Below are positions 13,222-21,317 of a stretch of DNA of 64,000 nt, piece by piece. Location: the NCBI RefSeq assembly GCF_028649395.1, contig NZ_JAQSUW010000009.1, positions 327,989-391,988 on the forward strand. Direction: 5' to 3'. The position numbers were made by a program, and so were the translations under genes. A model generated the notes under the pieces. It ran no database searches. It saw only the letters and a program-made list of their open reading frames with translations, and was not told the DNA's origin. The DNA comes from Pseudomonas sp. Gutcm_11s. Its GTDB lineage: Bacteria > Pseudomonadota > Gammaproteobacteria > Pseudomonadales > Pseudomonadaceae. Each line of letters starts with the position of its first letter. Within the stretch, counting starts at the first letter, position 1.

Positions 13222-14409
13222 TCAGGCGGTGAGCAGGGCCAGGGTGTCGAGGGCGATCTGCCGCTCCTCGTTGGTCGGCACCACCAGCACCCGTGGGTGG
13301 CCGTGGGCCTGGATGGCACCGGCGACGCCGCGGATACAGCGGGCGTTGGCTTCCTTGTCGAGGGCGAGATTGAACAGCTTGAGGTGCGACACCGTCTTGC
13401 TGCGGATCAACGGCGAGTTCTCGCCGATGCCGCCGGTGAAGATCAGCCCGTCGAGCTGGGGCAGGGCGCAGCTCATCGATGCCAGCGACTTGGCCAGGCG
13501 GTAGCAGAACACCTCGATGGCTAGGGTCGCGCCGGGGTGACCCTGCTCGCGGGCCTGTTCCAGGCTGCGCATGTCGTTGGACAGGCCGGACAGGCCGAGC
13601 AGGCCGCTGTCCTTATTCAGCATGGCGTCGATCTGCTCCAGGCTCCAGCCCAGGGTGCGGGCCAAGTGGCCGTGCAGGTTGGGGTCGACATCGCCGCTGC
13701 GGGTGCCCATCACCAGGCCCTCCAGTGGGGTCAGGCCCATGCTGGTGTCACGGCTCTGGCCGTCGACGATGGCGCAAGTGGAGCTGCCGTTGCCCAGGTG
13801 GGCGGACAGCCAGCTGCTGTCGCCAGTGGCCAGCCCGGCCATCTCGGCCGCGCGGTGGCTGACGTAGCGGTGGCTGGTGCCGTGGAAGCCATAGCGGCGT
13901 ACGCCGTGGTCGCGGTACAGGTGCTCCGGCACCGCGTAGCGATAGGCATGCTCGGGCAGGCTCTGGTGGAAGGCGGTGTCGAACACCGCCACCTGGGTGA
14001 GGTTGGGGAACAGCTTGAGCGCCGCCTCGATGCCCTGCAGGTTGGCCGGGTTGTGCAGTGGTGCCAGCGGCGCGGTGGCGCGGATCGCCTGCAAACTGTG
14101 GGCATCGATGCGGCAGGCGGCGGTGAACTGCTCACCGCCATGCACCACGCGGTGGCCGATGCCGTGCAGCTTGCCGCCGGCAGCGCCCTGGACCAGTGGT
14201 AGCAGCTGGTGCAGCGCGGCGCGGTGGTCGCCGCCGGGCAGCATCAGGCTGTCCTTCTCGCCGCCACGCTGCCAGTGCAGCACCGCATCCGGGCTGCCCA
14301 GACGTTCGGCCAGGCCGCTGAGGGTGAACTGCGAATGGGCCTCGTTGACCAGGGCGAACTTGATCGACGAACTGCCGCAGTTGATGACCAGGATGTTGCG
14401 TGCCGGCAT
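13222..14409 (-). CDS. ackA: Acetate kinase
   Basis: The 395-residue protein has the family start [16 protein letters not shown], the phosphate-binding [17 protein letters not shown] and FTGGIGENS. It converts acetyl phosphate plus ADP to acetate plus ATP, and the reverse. It is the first gene of an ackA-pta pair, with 20 bp between them. The gene order slyD / DUF3565 / ackA / pta matches Pseudomonas backbone. Confidence 0.96.
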   Translation of the reverse strand: MPARNILVINCGSSSIKFALVNEAHSQFTLSGLAERLGSPDAVLHWQRGGEKDSLMLPGGDHRAALHQLLPLVQGAAGGKLHGIGHRVVHGGEQFTAACRIDAHSLQAIRATAPLAPLHNPANLQGIEAALKLFPNLTQVAVFDTAFHQSLPEHAYRYAVPEHLYRDHGVRRYGFHGTSHRYVSHRAAEMAGLATGDSSWLSAHLGNGSSTCAIVDGQSRDTSMGLTPLEGLVMGTRSGDVDPNLHGHLARTLGWSLEQIDAMLNKDSGLLGLSGLSNDMRSLEQAREQGHPGATLAIEVFCYRLAKSLASMSCALPQLDGLIFTGGIGENSPLIRSKTVSHLKLFNLALDKEANARCIRGVAGAIQAHGHPRVLVVPTNEERQIALDTLALLTA

Positions 14410-14411
14410 GA

Positions 14412-14717
14412 CTATTCCTTATCCGCGTTGCTACCGCTGAGGGCGACCTCTGCCGCTGCGCACCAGCCGCAGGCAAAGGGCTGGCCGAGGTGGCGCTGGC
14501 GCTCGTGCGGGTCCATGACCCAGGCCCGATTCTGCCATGGTGGTTGGTGGCGCAGGTGCTGCGTATGGCCGCAGGAGAGGTCCGCCACCCAGTGGCCGTC
14601 CTCGTCCTGGTGGAAACCCAGCAGCCGGGCCCGTCCGTCAGTGCTGCGGTCGCTTTCGGCAGGCGTGACGGTTAGACTTGGCGCCTTTCCATTCTCTTGC
14701 AAAGGTTGTCCCTCCAT
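14412..14717 (-). CDS. DUF3565 family protein
   Basis: The 101-residue protein contains the short DUF3565 signature: [20 protein letters not shown], then [11 protein letters not shown] and a C-terminal CGWC. The conserved Cys and His suggest zinc binding; the function is unknown. It sits 2 bp before ackA. The start is uncertain: the ATG at 14717 shares the CATG tetranucleotide with the slyD start codon on the other strand, and an upstream Met (14747) lies inside slyD. No better codon exists before the conserved domain except a TTG. Confidence 0.65.
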   Translation of the reverse strand: MEGQPLQENGKAPSLTVTPAESDRSTDGRARLLGFHQDEDGHWVADLSCGHTQHLRHQPPWQNRAWVMDPHERQRHLGQPFACGWCAAAEVALSGSNADKE

Positions 14718-15201
14718 GCAGATCGCCGCCAACAAGGCCGTGTCCATCGACTATACCCTGACCAACGATGCCGGTGAGGTGATCGACAGCTCCGCCGGCG
14801 GCGCCCCGCTGGTGTACCTGCACGGTGCTGGCAACATCATCGTCGGCCTGGAAAAGGCTCTGGAAGGCAAGCAGGTTGGTGACGAGCTGAGCGTAGCCAT
14901 CGAGCCGACCGAAGCCTACGGCGAATACAGCGCCGAGCTGGTTGCCACCCTGAACCGCAGCATGTTCGAAGGCGTCGACGAACTGGCCGTTGGCATGCAG
15001 TTCCACGCTTCCGGTCCGGACGGCGGCATGCAGATCGTCACCATCCGCGACATCGAAGGCGATGACGTGATCGTCGACGGCAACCACCCGCTGGCCGGCC
15101 AGCGCCTGAACTTCCAGGTCAAGGTCGTAGACGTGCGCGAAGCGAACGCCGAAGAGATCGCCCATGGTCACATCCATGGCGAAGGCGGCCACCATCACTG
15201 A
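14716..15201 (+). CDS. slyD: FKBP-type peptidyl-prolyl isomerase SlyD
   Basis: The 161-residue protein has the FKBP start VSIDYTLTNDAGEVIDSS, the GNIIVGLEKALEGKQVGDE flap and an IF domain, and ends in a short His-rich tail (HGHIHGEGGHHH). That tail is shorter than the Cys/His-rich tail of E. coli SlyD, but metal binding is still likely. It is a cytoplasmic prolyl isomerase and chaperone, possibly also a nickel chaperone. It is divergent from DUF3565-ackA-pta, with overlapping start codons. A strong terminator follows. Confidence 0.93.
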   Translation: MQIAANKAVSIDYTLTNDAGEVIDSSAGGAPLVYLHGAGNIIVGLEKALEGKQVGDELSVAIEPTEAYGEYSAELVATLNRSMFEGVDELAVGMQFHASGPDGGMQIVTIRDIEGDDVIVDGNHPLAGQRLNFQVKVVDVREANAEEIAHGHIHGEGGHHH

Positions 15202-15274
15202 TATGTGATCGGGCCGAGCAATACGACTTATGGTCGTTCCAAGCTCGGCCCCGGCTGCTAAGCTCAGCTAACCG

Positions 15275-15300
15275 AAAAGGCGCCCACGGGCGCCTTTTTT
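15275..15300 (+). terminator. Rho-independent terminator after slyD
   Basis: Stem AAGGCGCCC / GGGCGCCTT with a short loop, directly followed by six T residues, 75 bp after the slyD stop. Confidence 0.9.
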
Positions 15301-15329
15301 GTCCGCATCGGATACTCAAGGAGTCTGTC

Positions 15330-15812
15330 ATGAGTGCCTTTCACGATCTCAATCTGCGCGCGCTCGATGGCCAGGAACTGCCGTTGGCGCCCTACAAGGG
15401 CCAGATAGTGCTGGTGGTCAACGTGGCCTCCAAGTGCGGCCTGACCCCGCAATATGCCGGGCTGGAGAAACTGCAGCAGGAGTACCAGGGGCGTGGCTTC
15501 ACCGTGCTCGGCCTGCCGTGCAACCAGTTCGCCGCCCAGGAGCCGGGCAGCGAGGATGAGATCCGCGAATTCTGCAGCCTCAACTACGGGGTGACCTTCC
15601 CCCTGGGCAGCAAACTGGAGGTCAACGGCCCCGGTCGTCACCCGCTGTACCGCCTGCTGGCGGGCGAGGGCGCCGAGTTTCCCGGTGACATCACCTGGAA
15701 CTTCGAGAAGTTCCTGGTCGGCCGCGACGGCCGCGTGCTGGCGCGTTTCTCGCCGCGTACCTCGCCCGACGATCCTGCGCTGATCCAGGCCATCGAGAGC
15801 GCGCTGGGCTGA
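15330..15812 (+). CDS. Glutathione peroxidase (thioredoxin/glutathione-dependent)
   Basis: The 160-residue protein has the GPx active site: Cys36 in NVASKCGLTPQY, the conserved Asn/Gln region GLPCNQFAAQEPG, and Trp in WNFEKFL. It is a cysteine form, so it probably reduces hydroperoxides with thioredoxin or glutathione. AAGGAG precedes the ATG. The position after slyD matches P. aeruginosa PA0838. Confidence 0.9.
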   Translation: MSAFHDLNLRALDGQELPLAPYKGQIVLVVNVASKCGLTPQYAGLEKLQQEYQGRGFTVLGLPCNQFAAQEPGSEDEIREFCSLNYGVTFPLGSKLEVNGPGRHPLYRLLAGEGAEFPGDITWNFEKFLVGRDGRVLARFSPRTSPDDPALIQAIESALG

Positions 15813-15910
15813 GCGGCCTATTGCGCCAATTGCCAGGCCGTTCCCGGCCGCCGTCTTGCCCCCTCGCGCTAGCGGTTGCCTAATCCCAGGCACGCGCCGA
15901 GGAGGCCACC

Positions 15911-16648
15911 ATGACCAGCTTCGCCCCCGATGATCTCAGCCCAACCGCCTCGCCTGCAGCGCTGCGTGCGCTGATCGAGAGCCGCCGCTCGGTGCGTCGC
16001 TTCGGCGACGAGCCGGTGTCGGATGCGGTGATCCGCGACTGCCTGGAACTGGCCGTGCTCGCGCCCAACTCCTGCAACCTGCAGCCCTGGAGCTTCCAGG
16101 TGATCCGCGACCCGGCGCTGCTGGCGCGCCTGCACCCGGTGTGCATGAGCCAGAACGCCGCCAAGGCGCCGCTGCTGATCGCCGTGCTGGCGCGCCCGGA
16201 CACCTGGAAACAGGCCTGCGCCAACATGGTCGAGTACTGGCCCGAGCCCGAAGTGCCGGCGCGCATCCGCCACTTCTACGCCAAGACCGCACCGTTCCAG
16301 TACAACCAGGGCCCACTGGGCCTGCTCGGCCTGTTCAAGCGCCAGCTGGTACGCCTGGCGGCGCTGCGCAAGCCGCTGATGCGCAAACCCAACAGCAAGG
16401 CCGACATGCGTCTCTGGGCGGTGAAGTCGACGGCCCTGGCCGCCGAGAACCTGATGCTGGCCTTCCAGAGTCACGGCTACGCCAGTTGCCCGATGGAGGG
16501 CTTCGACGAGGTGCGCCTGCGCCAGGTGCTGGATATCCCGCGCCAGGCCATTCCAGTCATGCTCCTGGCGGTCGGTCGGCAGGGCGAGAAGGGCGTGTAC
16601 AACCCGCGTCTGCGCTTCCCCCTGGAGCAGCACGTCACCTGGCTCTAG
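15911..16648 (+). CDS. Nitroreductase family protein
   Basis: This 245-residue protein has the nitroreductase fold signature at the N terminus (IESRRSVRRFGDEPV) and the FMN-binding ALAAENLMLAFQSHGYASCPMEGFD region. It should be an FMN-dependent NAD(P)H oxidoreductase acting on nitro, quinone or ene substrates; the substrate is not predictable. It is convergent with the methyltransferase gene, with only 13 bp between stops, and close to an old yellow enzyme, which fits a local xenobiotic-reduction group. Confidence 0.85.
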   Translation: MTSFAPDDLSPTASPAALRALIESRRSVRRFGDEPVSDAVIRDCLELAVLAPNSCNLQPWSFQVIRDPALLARLHPVCMSQNAAKAPLLIAVLARPDTWKQACANMVEYWPEPEVPARIRHFYAKTAPFQYNQGPLGLLGLFKRQLVRLAALRKPLMRKPNSKADMRLWAVKSTALAAENLMLAFQSHGYASCPMEGFDEVRLRQVLDIPRQAIPVMLLAVGRQGEKGVYNPRLRFPLEQHVTWL

Positions 16649-16661
16649 CGCCGTCTACGCA

Positions 16662-17357
16662 TCAGACGCGCCGCGATAGCCAGGCGTGGATCAGCCCGGC
16701 CTGGAAGAACTGCACCGGCAGGGCGAAACCGCCGGCGGTGATGATCGCGGCGGTCCGCTCGGGCGACAGCACCCCGACATCGTTGGCGTAGGCCTTGCGC
16801 ATGCGCTCGATGGCCTCGGCCGACAGATCGGCGGCCGTCATCATGTTCACCCAGGCCCCCAGCAGCACGTCGTACTCCGCCGAACTGATGTCAGCGGCCA
16901 GGTCGGAGCTGGCGAGCAGGCCTCCCGGCTTGAGGCGCTCGGCGATCTCGGCGAAGAAGGCGGAGCGTGCCTGCGGCTCGAGAATGAACTGGGAGACCAG
17001 CAAGCAGGTGGCCGCGTCGTGCGCATCGGTAGCCGGCAGCGACTCCAGATAGCCCGCATGGAAAGTGCAGCGCGCGGCGAAGCCTTCCCGCTCCGCGCGT
17101 TGCCGGCAGACCTCGAGCATCGCGGCCGAAGGCTCCACGGCGGTGAAGTGCCAACCCGGATTCTGCGCGGCCAGATGGGCCATCTCCGTGCCGGTGCCCA
17201 CGCCGACGCAGAGGATGCGTGCGTCGGCCGGCAGCTCGGCGAACTGCGAGTCGAGCAGCAGGTGCAGGCAGTGGCGGATCGGCGCCGTCTTCGCCCACTG
17301 GCTGTCGTAGCTGGCGGCCTGCTGCTGGAAGATTTCCGTGACCTCGTCGCGGTGCAT
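16662..17357 (-). CDS. Class I SAM-dependent methyltransferase
   Basis: The 231-residue protein shows motif I of Rossmann methyltransferases (ILCVGVGTGTEMAHLA), an acidic residue after strand 2 (AVEPS), and LKPGGLLASSDL further on. The substrate is unknown. It starts at 17357 and is divergent from the TetR gene, so the 140-bp gap with the TetR operator might also affect it. Confidence 0.8.
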   Translation of the reverse strand: MHRDEVTEIFQQQAASYDSQWAKTAPIRHCLHLLLDSQFAELPADARILCVGVGTGTEMAHLAAQNPGWHFTAVEPSAAMLEVCRQRAEREGFAARCTFHAGYLESLPATDAHDAATCLLVSQFILEPQARSAFFAEIAERLKPGGLLASSDLAADISSAEYDVLLGAWVNMMTAADLSAEAIERMRKAYANDVGVLSPERTAAIITAGGFALPVQFFQAGLIHAWLSRRV

Positions 17358-17470
17358 GAGTTGTTCCTCAAATAAGGCGGGTTCAGTAACAGCCTACCCT
17401 GCCTGTCAATAGGGGCAGGCCGTGCCCGCTTCTTGGACAAAATCACCGAAATCAATAGTGCTGGGCGAAG

Positions 17471-17485
17471 CGAGACGACCGGTCA
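17471..17485. promoter_or_regulatory. Putative TetR operator copy 1
   Basis: The 15-bp sequence CGAGACGACCGGTCA, centred on the palindrome GACCGGTC, lies 14 bp upstream of the chosen tetR start. An identical 15-mer occurs upstream of the old yellow enzyme gene. Paired perfect copies before the regulator and its target strongly suggest the operator of the TetR protein. Confidence 0.65.
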
Positions 17486-17498
17486 TATGCTGCGCGCC

Positions 17499-18092
17499 AT
17501 GAACAGCAGCATCCGACTCGACAAGCGTGACCTGATCCTGGCCAAGGGCTCGGAAGTGATGACGCGCCGTGGCTACCACGGCACCGGCGTGATGGAGATC
17601 GTCCAGGCCGCCGGCATCCCCAAGGGCAGCTTCTATCACTACTTCGCCAGTAAGGAAGACTTCGCCCTGCAGGCCCTGGAGTTCGTCTACCAGCCGCGCC
17701 TGCTGCGCTATACCGAGGCCCTGAGCAATCCGGCGCTGAGCCCCAGTGCGCGCATCCTCGGTTACTACCGCGAACTGCAGGCGCACTTCGCCCGCCAGGA
17801 ACAGCCCGAATACCACTGCTTCATCGGTAGCCTGAGCTTCGAGATGAGCGAGGTGCTGCCGGCCATCGGTGCCGAGGTCGAGCGCATCCAGCAGGCCTCG
17901 GTGGACACCCTGCGCGAATGCCTGGAGCAGGCCCGTGCCGCCGGTGAGCTGGCGGCCGACGAGGACTGCGAGAACCTGGCGACCTTCATTTCCAACGCCT
18001 GGCAGGGCGTGCTGGCGCGCCTCAAGGTCGGCCGCAGCCTGCAGCCGCTGGAAGCCTTCATTCACCGTCTGGAGCTGCTGCTGCGGCCCTGA
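17499..18092 (+). CDS. TetR-family regulator, NemR-like
   Basis: The 197-residue protein has a TetR N-terminal helix-turn-helix (VMTRRGYHGTGVMEIVQAAGIPKGSFYHYFASKEDF) and a C-terminal ligand domain containing Cys residues (YHCFIGSL, LRECLEQ, DEDCENL). The neighbouring old yellow enzyme recalls the E. coli nemR-nemA pair, in which NemR senses electrophiles through cysteines. I chose the ATG at 17499 (MNSSIRLDKRD); the ATG at 17487 would abut the putative operator. There is no clear ribosome site for either. Probably an autorepressor controlling itself and the next gene. Confidence 0.85.
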   Translation: MNSSIRLDKRDLILAKGSEVMTRRGYHGTGVMEIVQAAGIPKGSFYHYFASKEDFALQALEFVYQPRLLRYTEALSNPALSPSARILGYYRELQAHFARQEQPEYHCFIGSLSFEMSEVLPAIGAEVERIQQASVDTLRECLEQARAAGELAADEDCENLATFISNAWQGVLARLKVGRSLQPLEAFIHRLELLLRP

Positions 18093-18112
18093 CCCGTTTT
18101 TTTGCCCATCGA

Positions 18113-18127
18113 CGAGACGACCGGTCA
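18113..18127. promoter_or_regulatory. Putative TetR operator copy 2
   Basis: A perfect copy of the 15-bp element found upstream of the tetR gene, including GACCGGTC. It lies between the tetR stop and the old yellow enzyme start (25 bp upstream of the ATG), which implies that the enzyme gene has its own TetR-controlled promoter. Confidence 0.65.
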
Positions 18128-18151
18128 GTTGGCCGGCCCCAAGGAGAATCC

Positions 18152-19255
18152 ATGACCGTTAAAGCCCTGTTCGAACCCTTCCGCCTGGGCAACCTGGAGC
18201 TGCCGACCCGCGTGGTGATGGCACCGATGACCCGCTCCTTCTCCCCGGGCGGCGTACCGGGCGCGCAGGTGGTGGAGTACTACCGTCGCCGCGCCGCGGC
18301 CGGTGTCGGCCTGATCGTCACCGAGGGCACCACCGTCGGCCACAAGGCCGCCAACGGTTACCCGCACGTGCCGCGCTTCTACGGTGAAGACGCCCTGGCC
18401 GGCTGGAAAGAAGTGGTCGATGCGGTGCACGCCGAGGGCGGCAAGATCGTCCCGCAGCTGTGGCACGTGGGCAACGTGCGCAAGGCCGGCACCGAGCCGG
18501 ACGCCAGCGTCCCGGGCTTTGGTCCGAGCGAGAAGGTCAAGGAAGGCACCGTGGTGGTCCACGGCATGACCAAGCAGGACATCGATGAGGTGATCGCCGC
18601 CTTCGCCCAGGCCGCCCGCGACGCCAAGGCCATCGGCATGGATGGCGTGGAAATCCACGGCGCCCACGGCTACCTGGTCGACCAGTTCTTCTGGGAAGGC
18701 AGCAACAAGCGTACCGACGAATACGGTGGCGACCTGGCCCAGCGTTCGCGCTTCGCCATCGAGCTGATCCAGGCCGTACGCGCCGCCGTTGGCCCGGACT
18801 TCCCGATCATCTTCCGCTTCTCCCAGTGGAAGCAGCAGGACTACACCGCGCGTCTGGTACAGACCGCCGAGGAGCTGGGTGCCTTCCTCAAGCCGCTGGC
18901 CGATGCCGGCGTGGATATCTTCCACTGCTCGACCCGTCGCTTCTGGGAGCCGGAGTTCGAAGGCTCCGACCTCAACCTGGCAGGCTGGACCCGCCAGCTG
19001 ACCGGCAAGCCGACCATCACCGTGGGCAGCGTCGGCCTGGACGGCGAGTTCCTGCAGTTCATGGTCAACACCGACAAGGTCGCCGAGCCGGCCAGCCTGG
19101 AGAAGCTGCTGGAGCGCCTGAACAAGCAGGAGTTCGACCTGGTGGCCGTGGGTCGTGCGCTGCTGGTCGACCCGGACTGGGCGGTGAAGGTACGCGATGG
19201 CCGCGAGAGCGACATCCTGCCGTTCAGCCGCGAGGCCCTGAAGACCCTGGTCTGA
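18152..19255 (+). CDS. Old yellow enzyme family NADH:flavin oxidoreductase
   Basis: The 367-residue FMN enzyme has the OYE features VVMAPMTRSF, the LWHVGN substrate/flavin region and VEIHGAHGYLVDQFFW; FMN-binding residues sit near VGRALLVDPDW. It should reduce activated alkenes or electrophiles with NAD(P)H. It follows the TetR gene by 59 bp with a separate operator, matching P. aeruginosa PA0839-PA0840 order. It is clearly different in sequence from the second OYE gene in this window. Confidence 0.88.
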   Translation: MTVKALFEPFRLGNLELPTRVVMAPMTRSFSPGGVPGAQVVEYYRRRAAAGVGLIVTEGTTVGHKAANGYPHVPRFYGEDALAGWKEVVDAVHAEGGKIVPQLWHVGNVRKAGTEPDASVPGFGPSEKVKEGTVVVHGMTKQDIDEVIAAFAQAARDAKAIGMDGVEIHGAHGYLVDQFFWEGSNKRTDEYGGDLAQRSRFAIELIQAVRAAVGPDFPIIFRFSQWKQQDYTARLVQTAEELGAFLKPLADAGVDIFHCSTRRFWEPEFEGSDLNLAGWTRQLTGKPTITVGSVGLDGEFLQFMVNTDKVAEPASLEKLLERLNKQEFDLVAVGRALLVDPDWAVKVRDGRESDILPFSREALKTLV

Positions 19256-19266
19256 TGCTTTACCCC

Positions 19267-19289
19267 GGGCCCGCTTCGGCGGGCCTTTT
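19267..19289 (+). terminator. Rho-independent terminator after the old yellow enzyme gene
   Basis: Stem GCCCGC / GCGGGC with a TTCG loop, followed by CTTTTC, 12 bp after the stop. Confidence 0.8.
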
Positions 19290-19332
19290 CCAGCCCTGGG
19301 CACACCGGGGCTTTTGTATGCCCGCAGGAAAC

Positions 19333-20499
19333 TCAGACCGTTGCGGTCGAGGCATCCGGCGCGTTTCTGGCCAGCTGCAGATAGGCCTCGAATTGCTCGA
19401 CTATCGCCGTCCAGCCCTGTTTGCCGGCGTGCTGGCGAGCGTTCAGGCGCACCCGGCGCAGGGTCTCTGGGTCTTCCAGCAGCCAGTGCGCGGCGTCGAT
19501 GAAGGCCTGCTCGTCACCCGGGCTGGCCAGGGCGCCGTTGTGCCCGTGGCGAATGTGCTGGGCCGCGGCGGCCTGGTCGAAGGCCACCACGGCGAGGCCC
19601 GAGGCCAGCGCCTCCAGCACCACGTTGCCAAAGGTCTCGGAGAGGCTGGGGAAGAGGAACAGGTCGCCACTGGCGTAGTGCTCGGCCAGCGCTTCGCCAC
19701 GCTGCACGCCGCAGAACAGCGCCTCCGGCAGTTGCTCCTGCAGTTGCGCGCGTAGCGGGCCATCGCCCACCAGCACCAGGCGCAGGCGTCGTTGCGGCAG
19801 GTCGTGCTGTAGCTGGCGGAAGGCGCGGACCAGCAGTTGCAGGTTCTTCTCCGCCGCCAGGCGGCCGACGTGCAGTACGGCAACCTCGTCTTCGTCCATG
19901 CCCCAGGCGGCGCGCAGTTCTGTCGAGCGTCGCGCTGGGTGGAATAGCTGGCCGTCGACACCGCGCGAGAGCAGCTCCAGGCGCTCGAAACCACGCCGCT
20001 GCAACTCGACGCGCTGGCTGGGACTGGGCACCAGGGTCAGGCGCGAGCGGTTGTGGAACCAGCGCAGGTAACCCGTCAGCAGCCGGCTGAGCAGGCCGAA
20101 GCCATAGTGCGCGCTGTACTGCTGGAAGTTGGTGTGGAAGCCGCTGACCACCGGGATACCCAGGCGCCGCGCCGCACGCAGGGCGGACAGGCCCAGCGGA
20201 CCCTCGGTGGCGATGTACAGCACGTCCGGGCGCTGGCGCTTCCAGCGACGCAACAGCTTGTGCAGCGAGGAGTGGCCCCATTGCAGGCCGGCGTAGCCGG
20301 GCACGGGCCAGCCGCGGGTCAGTAGCAGGTCGTCGTTGCTCTGGTTGTGTTCGTCGGCCTGGCGCGGGCGCACCAGTTGCAGGCGGTGGCCGCGCTCACG
20401 CAGGCCCTGGCACAGGCGGCCGAGGGTGTTGGCTACGCCATTCACCTCGGGAGGGAAGGTCTCGCTGACCAGGGCGATATGCAGGCTTGTGACATTCAT
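19333..20499 (-). CDS. Glycosyltransferase family 1/4 protein
   Basis: The 388-residue protein has a GT-B layout: an N-terminal acceptor domain (HIALVSETFPPEVNGVANTLGRL) and a C-terminal nucleotide-sugar site (FPSLSETFGNVVLEALASGLAVVAFD). By family it may glycosylate a lipid, as in GDP-mannose-dependent mannosyltransferases of the GT4 group. The start is set at 20499; a second Met at 20523 is possible, and neither has a clear ribosome site. It follows cysZ on the same strand by 45 bp. Confidence 0.8.
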   Translation of the reverse strand: MNVTSLHIALVSETFPPEVNGVANTLGRLCQGLRERGHRLQLVRPRQADEHNQSNDDLLLTRGWPVPGYAGLQWGHSSLHKLLRRWKRQRPDVLYIATEGPLGLSALRAARRLGIPVVSGFHTNFQQYSAHYGFGLLSRLLTGYLRWFHNRSRLTLVPSPSQRVELQRRGFERLELLSRGVDGQLFHPARRSTELRAAWGMDEDEVAVLHVGRLAAEKNLQLLVRAFRQLQHDLPQRRLRLVLVGDGPLRAQLQEQLPEALFCGVQRGEALAEHYASGDLFLFPSLSETFGNVVLEALASGLAVVAFDQAAAAQHIRHGHNGALASPGDEQAFIDAAHWLLEDPETLRRVRLNARQHAGKQGWTAIVEQFEAYLQLARNAPDASTATV

Positions 20500-20544
20500 G
20501 GTGCCAGTCTGGCCGGGCACCATGAAGCGGCGGTGACGCTTGTA

Positions 20545-21285
20545 TTACTGGGGCGTGACTTCGCGCTCGCGCACCCAGAACAGAGTGGCGCCGGCCACGG
20601 CGGCGGGCATCACCAGGATGTTGACGAAGGGGATCATCAGCGCGAGGTAGGTGGCGCCGCCGAAGCCCAGGCTCTGCCAGCGCTTCTCGCGCAGCCAGGC
20701 GAGCATCTCGTTCCAGCCCAGCTTGTTGTTGTCCGCCGGGTAGTCGATGTACTGCACGGCCATCATCCACACGCCGAAGAGTATCCACAGCGGCGCCGCG
20801 ACAAGGTTGAGCACCGGCACGAAGGTGAGGATCAGCAGGGGAATGGCGCGGGGCAGGAAGTACGCCAGCTTACGCATCTCACGGCCGATGGTGCGCGGCA
20901 CCATGGCCATCAGCTCACCCCAGCTGAAGGCCGGGAAGTCGTCGCGGCCGCGCAGCACCACCTCCACCTTCTCGGCGAGGAAGCCGTTGAAGGGCGCCGC
21001 GATGATGTTGGCCAGCAGGGTGAAGGTGAAGAACATCACCACCAGTACCAGCACCACGAACAGCGGCCAGAGGATGTATTCGAGGAAGCTCAGCCAGCTC
21101 GGCAGGCTGGGCATCACGCTGTCGACCCAGCCACCGAACTGCTGCATGGCCAGGGCGATCAGACCGATGAACAGCAGGGCATTGATCGTCAGCGGCAGCA
21201 ATACGAACAGGCGCAGGCCAGGGCTGAGCACCAGTTTCAGGCCTTGGCCGAGGTATTGAGAGCCGGACAGGGCAGGCGTGGACAT
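20545..21285 (-). CDS. cysZ: Sulfate transporter CysZ
   Basis: This 246-residue integral membrane protein fits CysZ in length and in the motifs [28 protein letters not shown] and [10 protein letters not shown]. It is a high-affinity, proton-coupled sulfate uptake protein that feeds cysteine synthesis. It lies between a GGDEF gene and a glycosyltransferase gene, as in other pseudomonads. Confidence 0.88.
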   Translation of the reverse strand: MSTPALSGSQYLGQGLKLVLSPGLRLFVLLPLTINALLFIGLIALAMQQFGGWVDSVMPSLPSWLSFLEYILWPLFVVLVLVVMFFTFTLLANIIAAPFNGFLAEKVEVVLRGRDDFPAFSWGELMAMVPRTIGREMRKLAYFLPRAIPLLILTFVPVLNLVAAPLWILFGVWMMAVQYIDYPADNNKLGWNEMLAWLREKRWQSLGFGGATYLALMIPFVNILVMPAAVAGATLFWVREREVTPQ

Positions 21286-21317
21286 GACGATCTCCGCGGG
21301 GTGGAAAAGCGCCGACC

